DNA of 31,730 nucleotides from PALSA-1180 sp964624625 (GCA_964624625.1 CAZUXW010000032.1:1-31730); one strand, 5' to 3'. Counted from the first letter of the stretch, positions 1-8,883 are shown. Numbers and translations are program-made. The notes: a model not told the origin generated them from the sequence alone.

Positions 1-4
1 GTTT

Positions 5-1087
5 ATGGGCTGGGCCCTCAACCGTGCCAAGACCTTGGGCGTCGGACAGCCCTCCCTGGACGTGAATCGGATCACCCCCATCGCGCATAAAAAGGTCAGC
101 GGCCAGGCCCTGCGCCTGAAGCAAAAGACCGAAAAGAAAGAATCCCTCAAAAAAGAAACAGGAAACAAAACATCGCAGCGATCACCCGCCAACTGGAACA
201 TCCCAGCCGGATCCGCCAGGGATCATTACGAAAAACTCTTATGGCTGGCCGTGGGGGCTTCCCTCAAAGCCGGGAAAGCCATCCGCGACGTCTACGAGAC
301 CGATTTCAAGGTCGAGTACAAAGGCGAAAACGACCCCCTGACCTTAGCGGACAAAAAAGCCCATCACATCATCAACGGTATCCTTTCCCAAGACGCGGAC
401 CATTCCTTTCCAGTCTTGAGCGAGGAGGGGCGGAACATCCCCTACCAAGAAAGAAAGGATTGGGAATATTTCTGGATGGTGGATCCGCTAGACGGCACCA
501 AGGAATTCCTGAAAAAGAACGGCGAGTTCACCGTCAATATCACGCTCATCCACGTCAACCGGCCCGTCCTGGGGGTTGTTTACGTGCCTGTTTCAAAAAC
601 GCTCTATGCCGCCGCGGAAGGGCTGGGAGCCTTCAAGGCGGAAAATATTATTTCACCCCAAGGAACCTTGGGACAACTTCTTTCCTTTTCCAAAAAATTA
701 ACGGCCAAGGATGCCCCCTCGGCCGGGGGAACTTTAAAGGTGGTCGCCAGCCGGTCCCATATGTCCCCCGAGACCAAGGATTATGTCGCCCTCTTAGGCA
801 AGAAATTTGACATTGAACTGGTATCCGCCGGAAGTTCCTTGAAATTATGCCTGGTGGCGGAAGGCAAGGCCCATCTTTATCCCAGGTTCGCCCCGACGAT
901 GGAGTGGGACACGGCCGCGGGCCAAGCCATCGTGGAAAACGCCGGTGGAATCGTAGCGGACAGCGAAACGCAAACCCCCTTGCGCTACAACAAGGAAAAC
1001 CTCCTCAACCCCTGGTTTATCGCGGGCCGCAAGGAAATGGCGGCTCCTTCATCCCCCAAATTAAGGATTAGGGTTAAAAAATCCTAG
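5..1087 (+). CDS. cysQ: CysQ-type 3'(2'),5'-bisphosphate nucleotidase (PAP phosphatase) with odd N-terminal extension
   Basis: A member of the inositol monophosphatase superfamily. It is expected to hydrolyse 3'-phosphoadenosine 5'-phosphate (PAP) to AMP in the cytoplasm, using Mg2+. Visible motifs are SEEG at residues 139-142, the metal-binding DPLDGTKEF at 160-168 and WDTAAG at 301-306. CysQ proteins are usually about 250-270 aa and their fold would begin near residue 75 here (YEKLLWLAVGAS). The first ~70 residues are therefore an extension rich in Lys, and no Met occurs between residue 1 and the domain. The frame stays open to the window edge (Phe codon before the ATG), so the gene may begin outside the window or be fused to the tail of another protein. 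A sulfotransferase 5.7 kb downstream in the same locus would produce PAP, which fits this role. The family assignment is firm; the start is not. Confidence 0.88.
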   Translation: MGWALNRAKTLGVGQPSLDVNRITPIAHKKVSGQALRLKQKTEKKESLKKETGNKTSQRSPANWNIPAGSARDHYEKLLWLAVGASLKAGKAIRDVYETDFKVEYKGENDPLTLADKKAHHIINGILSQDADHSFPVLSEEGRNIPYQERKDWEYFWMVDPLDGTKEFLKKNGEFTVNITLIHVNRPVLGVVYVPVSKTLYAAAEGLGAFKAENIISPQGTLGQLLSFSKKLTAKDAPSAGGTLKVVASRSHMSPETKDYVALLGKKFDIELVSAGSSLKLCLVAEGKAHLYPRFAPTMEWDTAAGQAIVENAGGIVADSETQTPLRYNKENLLNPWFIAGRKEMAAPSSPKLRIRVKKS

Positions 1088-1262
1088 CATTTCAGCAGCC
1101 CCTTTTTACCCGCCTTGGGCGAAGCTTTCCAAAGGATTGATTTATGGAATGGCTGGAAAAGGGTAAATTGATTGAGCGAAGGACAAACCTTAATTTGAGA
1201 AACTGGACCCAGTGACCCTTAAACGAAAAAAAGCCAAAATCAACCTCAAGCTCCAGCCGGAA
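1088..1262. other. Intergenic region before the polysaccharide operon
   Basis: About 175 bases without a supported gene. It is more AT-rich than its flanks from about 1130 to 1200 and would be the natural place for a promoter of the downstream operon, but I could not find a convincing -35/-10 pair. A weak bulged stem (CCTTGG with CCAAAGG, about 1112-1135) has no T-run after it. Confidence 0.3.
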
Positions 1263-2375
1263 ATGAATCCCAAAATCATTCCCGTCACCAGGCCCCAAAT
1301 GCCTCCCTTGGACGAGTTCATTCCCTATCTCCGTAAAATCTGGGACAACCAGTGGTTGACTAATAATGGGCCCTATCACCAGCAATTGGAGGCGGAACTG
1401 GCGTCCTTTCTCGGGGTAAAACACGTCTCCCTTTTTGCCAACGGCACCATCGCCCTGGTCACGGCCTTACAGGCTCTTGGAATAAAGGGAGAAGTCATCA
1501 CGACACCCTACTCCTTCGTGGCAACTACCCACGCGTTAAGTTGGAATAACCTTAAGCCTGTTTTCGCCGACATCGATCCCACCACCTTCAATCTCGATCC
1601 AGACAAGGCTGAGGCCGCCATCACTTCCCGCACTAGCGCCATTTTACCGGTCCATTGCTACGGCCGTCCTTGCGACGTGGAGCGTTTCGAGAAAATCGGA
1701 AAAAAATATAAGATCAAAATCATTTATGACGCCGCCCACGCCTTCGGCGTTAGCCATAAGGGCAAAAGTCTGGTACGATTCGGCGACCTTTCGGTTTTGA
1801 GTTTCCATGCCACCAAGGTTTTCAATACCTTTGAGGGCGGAGCCATCGTCAGTCCGGACGCGAAAACCAAGGCTTATATCGATCGCTTGAAAAATTTCGG
1901 TTATGTGGACGAAGTAACGGTGACTAACGTGGGCATCAACGGCAAGATGAATGAAGTCCAAGCCGCGTTTGGTCTTTTACAGCTTCAACATTTTGTTAAA
2001 GCCGTTCACCAACGGAAACAAATAGACGCACGATATCGAAAAATAATTTCCCGGATAGAGGGGATTACCTGTCCTCCGCCGGTCGGGGAAGCATCTTACA
2101 ATTACGCTTATTTCCCCATTTTGGTCGGGAATAACTACCGCCTCTCCCGTGAGAAACTCTACCAATCATTGCGCCAACAGGGGATTTTTGCCCGTCGTTA
2201 CTTCTATCCCTTGATCAGTTCCTTTCCCATGTACCGGGGCCTTTCCAGCGCTTCCCCCAAAAACATCCCCGTCGCCGCGAATTTGTCGGAAAGAGTACTT
2301 TGTTTGCCCATCTATCCGGATCTAACCGAAGAGGAACAAAATCGCGTCATTAATACCATCCAGGGAGGGGACTGA
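1263..2375 (+). CDS. DegT/DnrJ/EryC1/StrS family sugar aminotransferase
   Basis: A PLP-dependent aminotransferase of the type that converts nucleotide-linked 4-keto (or 3-keto) sugars to amino sugars. From the ATG at 1263 it is 370 aa, normal for the family. The N-terminus PVTRPQMPPLDEF and WLTNNGP at 32-38 are typical. YDAAHAFG (Asp156) should contact the PLP pyridine nitrogen, and SFHATKVFNTFEGG carries the Schiff-base lysine Lys185. The frame is open back to a GTG at 1212, but that adds a basic 17-residue tail not usual in the family, so I prefer 1263. The stop overlaps the ATG of the next gene (TGATG), an acyltransferase. Such a pair often makes N-acylated dideoxy-amino sugars (VioA/VioB-like or FdtB/FdtC-like). 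The actual sugar cannot be told from sequence. Confidence 0.9.
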   Translation: MNPKIIPVTRPQMPPLDEFIPYLRKIWDNQWLTNNGPYHQQLEAELASFLGVKHVSLFANGTIALVTALQALGIKGEVITTPYSFVATTHALSWNNLKPVFADIDPTTFNLDPDKAEAAITSRTSAILPVHCYGRPCDVERFEKIGKKYKIKIIYDAAHAFGVSHKGKSLVRFGDLSVLSFHATKVFNTFEGGAIVSPDAKTKAYIDRLKNFGYVDEVTVTNVGINGKMNEVQAAFGLLQLQHFVKAVHQRKQIDARYRKIISRIEGITCPPPVGEASYNYAYFPILVGNNYRLSREKLYQSLRQQGIFARRYFYPLISSFPMYRGLSSASPKNIPVAANLSERVLCLPIYPDLTEEEQNRVINTIQGGD

Positions 2376-2944
2376 TGGCCTTTTTCACTGAGGGAGAATT
2401 GGGAAAACTCGGCTTGGCGGCTTTTGGCAAAAACGTCAAAATTTCCCAAAAAGCCTCCATCTACAACCCCTCCAAAATATCTATCGGAAGCAACGTGCGC
2501 ATCGACGATTTTTGCGTCTTGTCCGCCGGGGAAAGCGGCATCCACATCGGCAATTACGTTCATATCGCCGTTTTCTGCTCCCTGATCGGTACGGCAAAAA
2601 TAACAATGGAAAATTTCAGCGGCCTATCCTCCAGAGTATCGATCTATTCAAGTTCTGATGACTATTCAGGAGCGCATTTGACCAACCCGACGGTACCGGC
2701 CCAATTCACCGGCTGCGAAAATGCCGACGTTCTGATCGGTAAACACGTTATCGTCGGGGCAGGAACGGTCATTTTGCCAGGAGTCATCATTGAGGAGGGC
2801 GCGGCCATTTCAGCCTTGAGCTTGGTATCAAAAAATTGCCTCTCGTTTGGTATTTATGCCGGTAACCGAAGAATCGGCGATCGCAAAAGGGATTTACTTG
2901 AGCTGGAGAAAGAACTCCTTCGGAAAAATTCCGAGCAGCCGTAA
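2375..2944 (+). CDS. Left-handed beta-helix (hexapeptide repeat) acyltransferase
   Basis: A 189-aa protein with hexapeptide-repeat coils: ISIGSNVRIDDFCVLSAG, IHIGNYVHIAVFCSLIG and then VLIGKHVIVGAGTVILPGV followed by EEGAAISALSLV. This is the LbetaH fold of the galactoside/serine O-acetyltransferase class, usually trimeric and acetyl-CoA dependent. A central loop (about residues 88-115, with YSSSDDYSG) matches the substrate-loop position in sugar O- and N-acetyltransferases. It starts one base inside the stop of the aminotransferase gene, with a GGGAGGGG ribosome-binding site just upstream, so the two are probably translationally coupled. It probably acylates the amino sugar made by that enzyme; an O-acetyltransferase of the finished glycan is the alternative. 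The C-terminus (about 170-189) is a charged helix. Confidence 0.85.
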   Translation: MAFFTEGELGKLGLAAFGKNVKISQKASIYNPSKISIGSNVRIDDFCVLSAGESGIHIGNYVHIAVFCSLIGTAKITMENFSGLSSRVSIYSSSDDYSGAHLTNPTVPAQFTGCENADVLIGKHVIVGAGTVILPGVIIEEGAAISALSLVSKNCLSFGIYAGNRRIGDRKRDLLELEKELLRKNSEQP

Positions 2945-2949
2945 TCAAC

Positions 2950-4416
2950 ATGACTTCCACCCTTAAACATAAAGCCGTCAGCGCCTCCATTTGGAGCGCC
3001 ATTGACATCTTCTCGCGGCAGGGATTGCAATTCGGCATCACGATGATCCTGGCGAGGCTTTTAACACCCACGGATTATGGGACCGTGGCCCTTCTATCGA
3101 TTTTCATAGGCGTCGCAGGCGTTTTTATCAGTTCCGGCTTCTCCCAAGCCCTGATCCAACGGCAGAAAATAACCGATACCGACCTATCCTCGGTCTTTTA
3201 CTTTAATATCGTTACAGCCCTCTTGTTCAGCGTCCTTTTATGCGCCGCCGCGCCTTGGATCGCCCTTTTCTATAACATCCCGATCCTCACGCCCCTCACT
3301 AGGCTGATGGCCCTCAACCTTTTCATCGGCGCCTTCGGCGCCATTCAAACCACCCTTTTGAACAAATCCCTCGACTTTCGAAAACAATGCGTCATCACGA
3401 TCGCGTCCGTGGTCGTTTCCGGAATCATCGCCGTGATATTGGCCTGGAAATCTTACGGCGTCTGGAGTTTGGCCGTCTCCTCCTTGGCATCAATCTTCGT
3501 TTCCACCCTATTACTGTGGCTTCTCAACCCTTGGCGGCCCACTCTTGTTTTTTCATTGGCCTCTATCCGGTCGTTGTTTAAATTCGGTGGATTTCTTCTC
3601 ATTAGCGGTCTTCTGGACACCCTCTACACCCGCCTCAACACACTCGTTATTGGAAAATTTTATTCGCCGCGTGATCTTGGCTTTTATTCCCGTGCCGACG
3701 GCACGCAGCAGCTTCCCGCCAATCTGCTCACGGGGATCATCAGCCGGGTGGCATTTCCAATATTTTCCGCGGCCCAGCAGGACAAAAACCATCTGCGTGC
3801 GGGTCTGCGCAAGGCGATCGCTCTCGTCATGATGATCAATATCCCTGTCATGCTCGGCATGTTTGTCACATCACGCCTATTAATTCAGGTCCTTTTCGGT
3901 AATCAGTGGCTTCCCTCGGTTCCCTACTTACAAATCCTATGCCTCGGGGGCATCCTCTGGCCCCTGCACGTTCTCAACCTCAACACCCTTCTGGCCCAAG
4001 GTCATTCCAAACTCTTTTTCCGCCTCGAGGTTATTAAAAAAATTATTGGCGTCGCCATTCTCGGCACAGCCTGTTTCTTCGGCATTACCGCGATCGCCTG
4101 GAGCATCGTCGCCACCAGCCTGATTAGTTTCGCCATCAACGCCCATTACAGCGGCCGCTTCCTTAACTATGGCATAATGAAGCAGGGCCTGGACCTGGTC
4201 CCCTACACTTTAGCAGGCCTGGGCATGGCACTTTTCGTCTGGGGAATTGGTTTTTTTACGATCAACTCGCCTCTTTTTCTTTTACTGGCTCAAGTCCTAA
4301 CCGGCATGATGATTTACGCTTTTATTTGCGGCGTTTTCAGGTTGCCTGCTTTTACGGAGGCGATTCAACTTTTAGGCCCTCGGTTAGCGGCCAAGATTCC
4401 ATTCAAAATAGGGTAA
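2950..4416 (+). CDS. Wzx/WzxC-type polysaccharide flippase (MOP superfamily)
   Basis: A 488-aa polytopic inner-membrane protein with about 12-14 hydrophobic segments. The N-terminus (KHKAVSASIWSAIDIFSRQG, then ILARLLTPTDYGTVALLSIF) is characteristic of the lipopolysaccharide/colanic acid exporter (WzxC/TuaB-like) branch of the MOP family. It should move undecaprenyl-diphosphate-linked repeat units across the inner membrane. It begins 5 bases after the acyltransferase stop and ends 3 bases before a GT2 gene, so it sits within the operon. A second, different flippase lies at about 5458-6807. The family is clear; substrate unknown. Confidence 0.92.
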   Translation: MTSTLKHKAVSASIWSAIDIFSRQGLQFGITMILARLLTPTDYGTVALLSIFIGVAGVFISSGFSQALIQRQKITDTDLSSVFYFNIVTALLFSVLLCAAAPWIALFYNIPILTPLTRLMALNLFIGAFGAIQTTLLNKSLDFRKQCVITIASVVVSGIIAVILAWKSYGVWSLAVSSLASIFVSTLLLWLLNPWRPTLVFSLASIRSLFKFGGFLLISGLLDTLYTRLNTLVIGKFYSPRDLGFYSRADGTQQLPANLLTGIISRVAFPIFSAAQQDKNHLRAGLRKAIALVMMINIPVMLGMFVTSRLLIQVLFGNQWLPSVPYLQILCLGGILWPLHVLNLNTLLAQGHSKLFFRLEVIKKIIGVAILGTACFFGITAIAWSIVATSLISFAINAHYSGRFLNYGIMKQGLDLVPYTLAGLGMALFVWGIGFFTINSPLFLLLAQVLTGMMIYAFICGVFRLPAFTEAIQLLGPRLAAKIPFKIG

Positions 4417-4419
4417 ATC

Positions 4420-5433
4420 ATGAGTAAACAATCAAATCCAACCGGAACGCCCAAGGTCAGCGTTACCGTTCCAACTTATAACCAGGGACAATGGCTGGCG
4501 GAGTGTTTGGAAAGTATTGTCACTCAAAAAACCAACTTCCCATTTGAGATCATCGTGGGCGATGATGCCTCAACCGATCCTTTATCCCGTGACATTCTAA
4601 ATGAATACGCAAGACGCTATCCAGATTTGATCGTCCCCATCCAACGCGAAACCAACATAGGCCCTTGGAAAAGTTTTCTCGATTTAATGCGCAGAGCGAG
4701 GGGGGAATATATCGCCCATTGTGACGGGGACGATATGATGTTGCCGGGCAAGCTCCAGAAACAAGCAGATTTCCTAGACGCGAACCCCAATTTCAGCATG
4801 GTGGGGCACGACATCTTGATAATGAGACCGGATGGCCAAAAAATGCTTCACAAAGCCGGTTTTGGTAAAAAAATATTAATTGTGGACGATTTATTAACTT
4901 ACGGAATCGTGCCTTTCACAAATAGCGCAGCCATGTCTCGTAAAAAATATCAAACGGTCTGGGATTCCGAAAAAAATATTATCGATTACCTCATTTACAT
5001 TGACCGAGCCATCAATGGGCCCGTCGGAGTCATCAACGAACCCCTGGGTATTTACCGGGCCGACATCGGTATTTATCACAACAAAAAAAGGGATATTGAA
5101 TTGGCTTTTGAATATTCCCGTGACTTCGCGTTGGACAGGGGATGCGATCCCATGTCCATTTTCATTGGATGCGTAAAAACGAACGAATTCCGTTCAATTT
5201 TAAAATTATCCAGAAATCCGGTCGTTTTAAAAGCCTTTCAAAATTTTGACCCAGGCAAAATACCAGTCAATTTTTCCCTCAAAACAAAAACAGGAATGAA
5301 TGTTTTCCACCTCCTTCGAAAATGGCCGTCTTGGATCACCGGTTTCGCGATATTATGGGAAATCGTTGCTCGACCGCCCATTGTTATAATGGGGATTTTC
5401 AGAAAAGCGAAAAGAATCTTAAATCAAAAATGA
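4420..5433 (+). CDS. Family 2 glycosyltransferase (GT-A fold)
   Basis: A 337-aa protein. The N-terminal GT2 domain shows VSVTVPTYNQGQWLAECLES, the nucleotide-binding IIVGDDASTD, and ARGEYIAHCDGDDMML, which supplies the DxD-type metal/nucleotide motif (DGDD). The C-terminal third (after about residue 240) is basic and ends with a short hydrophobic segment, consistent with membrane association. It should transfer a sugar from an NDP-sugar to the lipid-linked repeat unit on the cytoplasmic side. It starts 3 bases after the flippase stop. The DNA is more AT-rich than the preceding genes, especially in the last 300 bases. Confidence 0.9.
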   Translation: MSKQSNPTGTPKVSVTVPTYNQGQWLAECLESIVTQKTNFPFEIIVGDDASTDPLSRDILNEYARRYPDLIVPIQRETNIGPWKSFLDLMRRARGEYIAHCDGDDMMLPGKLQKQADFLDANPNFSMVGHDILIMRPDGQKMLHKAGFGKKILIVDDLLTYGIVPFTNSAAMSRKKYQTVWDSEKNIIDYLIYIDRAINGPVGVINEPLGIYRADIGIYHNKKRDIELAFEYSRDFALDRGCDPMSIFIGCVKTNEFRSILKLSRNPVVLKAFQNFDPGKIPVNFSLKTKTGMNVFHLLRKWPSWITGFAILWEIVARPPIVIMGIFRKAKRILNQK

Positions 5434-5457
5434 TCCTTTCATGAAAAGATTATTACC

Positions 5458-6807
5458 TTGGAAAACATAACCAACAAAATTCTAACCAAGTTGCCTTTCC
5501 TTGACCGGAGGCTGGATGACCACATGAAAGAAGTCGTGCATGGCACACTGGTCGCGCTGGTCCTGAGGGTCACAGGTGCCGCTTTGGGATTGGGCTTCAA
5601 TATCCTCTTAGCCAAGGCTTGCGGGGCCGGCGGCACTGGGGTCTATTTCCTGGCCTTGACCGTCATTTCGGTCGCTACTATTTTCGGCCGGGTAGGATTA
5701 GACAGCGCCCTAGTCCGTTATATCGCATCCAACTCCGCTTCCTCAAATTGGAAAGCCATTAAGGGTATCTATTCCCAAGGCGTCAAAATTGTGCTGGTCT
5801 TCTCCAGCCTCTCTACCTTGGCGGTGTTTTTCCTGGCTCCCCTGCTTGCCAAACAGCTATTCCATAAGCCCGAACTCTCCGAGCCGCTCCGCTGGATGTC
5901 GCTCTCGATCATCCCGACTTCTTTTTTAATGATTAACTCGGCCGTCCTCAGGGGTCTAAAAAAAATAAAATATTCCGTATTCGTCGCCAATGTCTGTGTT
6001 CCCCTTTTTTCCATTGTAGGTCTTTATCTCTGGGGCAAAAGCGGAGGTATTAACCGGGCGATTCTGGCTTATGTCTTCGGCACCTTGGTTACCACCTTCG
6101 CGGGAGCCGCGCTTTGGCGGGCCACCGCTCGGAAAGCAAGCAATGTAATAGGTTCATTCGCCGGGTCTGATTTGCTGAAAAGCGGCATACCCCTTTTCAT
6201 GGTGGCTTCTTTAAGCTTAATGACGGGTTGGATCAGTACCTTCGCCCTGGGAATATGGGGCACAAAAGAACAAATCGGAATTTTCGGACAAGCTTCCCGC
6301 GTTTCAGCGGTCATCAGCTTGGTTCTCCTCGCCGTAAACGGCATTGCGGGACCCAAAATCGCCGCCCTTTATAAGCAAGGGGATTTAATCACCCTCGATT
6401 CCATGGCCCGAAAATCCAACCTAATGATGCTGTTGGTGTCGGGACCCTTAATGGTTCCATTTCTCATTCTTCCCGGATTTTTCATGGGGATGTTCGGGCC
6501 TGAATTTAGGGCCGGCAGCACCGAGCTCGTCATCCTTTCTTTGGGCCAATTCGTGAACGTGGCGACCGGCTCCGTGAGTCTTCTTTTGGTTATGAGCGGC
6601 AACGAAAAATCCGTCCGGGACATCGGCCTATGGTCCACCCTATTGAGCTTGGGCCTTAACCTGGCCCTAGTGCCGTCCTATGGTTCCCTGGGAGCCGCTG
6701 TCGCAACTTCTTTTTGCATGATCTTTCAAAATATCATGGGACTCATGCTCGTCCACTCAAAACTCGGCATATGGACACTACCCTTGTTTCCGAGGCTGCT
6801 CAAATGA
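5458..6807 (+). CDS. Second polysaccharide flippase (oligosaccharide flippase/PST family)
   Basis: About 449 aa with some 12-14 transmembrane segments. The pattern VVHGTLVALVLRVTGAALGLGFNILLAKACGAGGTG is the usual first-helix region of Polysacc_synt-type MOP flippases, and the central and C-terminal helices fit the same family. It is not a copy of the flippase at 2950-4416. The start is uncertain: the long frame opens with TTG at 5458, which lacks a clear ribosome-binding site, while an in-frame ATG at 5524 (MKEVVHG) has a GGAGG about 15 bases upstream. Its stop overlaps the sulfotransferase start (ATGA at 6804). A second flippase suggests either two glycans or two gene sets brought together. 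Confidence 0.87.
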   Translation: MENITNKILTKLPFLDRRLDDHMKEVVHGTLVALVLRVTGAALGLGFNILLAKACGAGGTGVYFLALTVISVATIFGRVGLDSALVRYIASNSASSNWKAIKGIYSQGVKIVLVFSSLSTLAVFFLAPLLAKQLFHKPELSEPLRWMSLSIIPTSFLMINSAVLRGLKKIKYSVFVANVCVPLFSIVGLYLWGKSGGINRAILAYVFGTLVTTFAGAALWRATARKASNVIGSFAGSDLLKSGIPLFMVASLSLMTGWISTFALGIWGTKEQIGIFGQASRVSAVISLVLLAVNGIAGPKIAALYKQGDLITLDSMARKSNLMMLLVSGPLMVPFLILPGFFMGMFGPEFRAGSTELVILSLGQFVNVATGSVSLLLVMSGNEKSVRDIGLWSTLLSLGLNLALVPSYGSLGAAVATSFCMIFQNIMGLMLVHSKLGIWTLPLFPRLLK

Positions 6808-7712
6808 TGGTTCCCAATTTCTTCATCATCGGCGCTCCAAAGTGTGGAACTACGTCCCTATACGAATACCTCAAGGACCACCCGAATATTTTCATGTCCC
6901 CCACGAAGGAACCGATGTATTTCGATTTTGATTTAAAGAAACCGCATCCAATAAATTTCACGGCCTATCAGTCCCTATTTTCTAAAGCCGATCCAAATAT
7001 CCACAAAGCCGTCGGCGAAGCCTCGACTTCCTACCTATACTCCGAAGTGGCCGTTTCCGAAATTTTGAGGAATTACCCTAACGCTAAATTCATCGTCACT
7101 TTGCGTAACCCTGTTGATTTCGTGCAATCCTGGCATTCCGAAAATGTTTACAATGGCCACGAGACAATCCTGGATTTGGAAAAAGCTTGGAGGGCCGAGC
7201 ACGACCGAAAGGCCGGAAACAATATCCCTGTTCATTGTCCGGAGATAAAAAAACTGTTTTATTCTGAGCGGGGGCGTTTTGGCGATCAGATCGAAAGGTT
7301 ATATTTAACCGTTTCAAAAGAGCGGGTTAAAGTAATCCTTTTCAACGATTTAATTTCAAAAACTAAAGAAACGTACGAAGAAGTCTTGGAATTCTTAGGC
7401 GTCCCATCTGATGGCAGAGCATCCTTTGAAAAATTAAACGAAAATAAAATACTTCGGTCCCCAAGGCTGCAGCAAGCGCTTCGTTACATCGGAAAGCTTA
7501 AGAAGAAAATTGGTTTAAATAAAAATTTTGGACTTTTAATATTTTTCCATAAAATAAATTTAAAGCGTGGCGCTCGAAAAAATATTTCCGACGACCTGAG
7601 ATCAGAGTTAATTAAATATTTCCAAAAGGATATAGCCAAGCTTTCCAAGCTGATCGACCGTGATTTATCCCAATGGTCTTCGAACAAGACGCCATCCGGC
7701 GCGAACCGGTGA
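6804..7712 (+). CDS. PAPS-dependent sulfotransferase
   Basis: A 302-aa protein with the two PAPS-binding elements of the sulfotransferase family: the 5'-phosphosulfate loop IIGAPKCGTTSLYEYL (residues 8-23) and the 3'-phosphate motif FIVTLRNPVDFVQSWHSE (about 96-113, Arg101 and Ser109). It should move sulfate from PAPS to a hydroxyl or amino group of a sugar or lipid and release PAP. I chose the ATG at 6804 because it overlaps the upstream stop (ATGATG) and places the PAPS loop where the family has it; the frame stays open back to an ATG at 6714, inside the flippase gene. The bacterial NDST/heparan-type relatives act on polysaccharide. The C-terminal third is Lys-rich and AT-rich. Together with the PAP phosphatase at the start of the window it points to sulfation of the glycan. 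Confidence 0.9.
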   Translation: MMVPNFFIIGAPKCGTTSLYEYLKDHPNIFMSPTKEPMYFDFDLKKPHPINFTAYQSLFSKADPNIHKAVGEASTSYLYSEVAVSEILRNYPNAKFIVTLRNPVDFVQSWHSENVYNGHETILDLEKAWRAEHDRKAGNNIPVHCPEIKKLFYSERGRFGDQIERLYLTVSKERVKVILFNDLISKTKETYEEVLEFLGVPSDGRASFEKLNENKILRSPRLQQALRYIGKLKKKIGLNKNFGLLIFFHKINLKRGARKNISDDLRSELIKYFQKDIAKLSKLIDRDLSQWSSNKTPSGANR

Positions 7713-7716
7713 TGCC

Positions 7717-8862
7717 ATGAAATTTATTTTCGTGGACAGGGTCGGTTCCACCTCGATATGGTCCATCATTGAAACAATTTCCGTTAAATTGATGGCCCAA
7801 GGCCATTCAGTTGCTTACGTTATTTTTGATGACGGCCAACGTGCCTTTTCCCAGAAAATCCCCAATGGCGTTGATCTCCACACCATCAAGGTCCCGGTCA
7901 AAAAACGGATTTGGAACCTGATCGGCCAGTACCGTTTATTCACCAGGGAATTCCGCGCCCTTCTAAAAGAAATAAAACCCGACGTCGTCCACACCCACTT
8001 CGCGGTTCCTTCCATCGCCGCACGCGTTGCCGCGTACCGGGAACAGGTCCCCTTCATCGTCTCGACCCAGCACGAACTATACGGCTCCATGCGCCTCCAT
8101 TACCGCTGGGGCCTGCGCTTAACTGAGCGTTATTGTTCGGCCGTCACCTATGTATCCAATGCCGTCGCCAGGTCGTTCGGACGTGCCGCCGGGAACGTGG
8201 AATCAGCGCTCTTACATCGAAAACCGGAGCATGTGGTCATCACGAATGGGGTGGACTTAGCCTCGATCCGTTCGACTATCGCGGGGGCGCCGGCAAGGGT
8301 TCCCGCCAAGCTGGTCTGCGCCGGACGATTGGTCCCGGAAAAGGGCCAAGGGATCCTGCTCAAGGCCCTGAAAAGAGTGGTCGCGCATCAACCAGGGGTT
8401 AAGCTTCTCCTCATAGGTTCCGGTCCCACGGAGGCAAAATTGCGGCGGGACACCCGAAGGCTCGGACTGGAAAAAATCGTTCAATTTACCGGCTGGATGG
8501 CCCAGGAAGGGGTATTAAAGGAAATGGCTTCATCATCATTGATCCTGGTTCCCAGCTTGAGTGTCCAGGAGGGCTTCGGCCTGGTAGTGGCCGAAGCCCT
8601 GGTTTGCGGCACGCCCATCCTAGCCAGCGATATACCAGTGTTTCATGAGATACTGGATCACTTCCCGGAAAGGGGGAGTTTTTTTGCCGAAGGCAATGAC
8701 AAGGATTTAGCCGATAAAATAGGGCTGGCCTTCACCCATAACCCTTCCCCCCAACCCTTGCCGGCCCTGTCGCGGGAGGAGGAAGCCAGGCTGTCCTCGA
8801 ACGCCATGGCACAGTCTTATTTGGATTTATACAGTAGATTAACTCAAGGGAGCGGAACTTGA
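7717..8862 (+). CDS. Family 4 glycosyltransferase (GT-B fold)
   Basis: A 381-aa retaining glycosyltransferase. The N-terminal domain contains KPDVVHTHFAVPSIAARVAA. The C-terminal GT1-type Rossmann domain shows LVCAGRLVPEKGQGILLKAL, LLIGSGPTEAKLR and the donor-binding E-x7-E region (QEGFGLVVAEALVCGTP). It should use an NDP-activated sugar at the inner face of the membrane. I start it at the ATG at 7717 (MKFIFVDRVG), 4 bases after the sulfotransferase stop; the frame is also open back to a GTG at 7660, which would overlap that gene by 53 bases. Function beyond family cannot be set. Confidence 0.9.
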   Translation: MKFIFVDRVGSTSIWSIIETISVKLMAQGHSVAYVIFDDGQRAFSQKIPNGVDLHTIKVPVKKRIWNLIGQYRLFTREFRALLKEIKPDVVHTHFAVPSIAARVAAYREQVPFIVSTQHELYGSMRLHYRWGLRLTERYCSAVTYVSNAVARSFGRAAGNVESALLHRKPEHVVITNGVDLASIRSTIAGAPARVPAKLVCAGRLVPEKGQGILLKALKRVVAHQPGVKLLLIGSGPTEAKLRRDTRRLGLEKIVQFTGWMAQEGVLKEMASSSLILVPSLSVQEGFGLVVAEALVCGTPILASDIPVFHEILDHFPERGSFFAEGNDKDLADKIGLAFTHNPSPQPLPALSREEEARLSSNAMAQSYLDLYSRLTQGSGT

Positions 8863-8883
8863 ATCGCCAGGTTGAACAGCGCC

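Noticed and set aside
1092..1424. 110-codon - strand frame at the start of the aminotransferase gene
   Set aside because: Antisense shadow of the DegT gene and its leader; no family features.
6714..6803. Upstream ATG giving the sulfotransferase a 30-residue extension
   Set aside because: The extra residues overlap the flippase coding sequence and have no family support; ATG at 6804 overlaps the stop in the usual coupled way.
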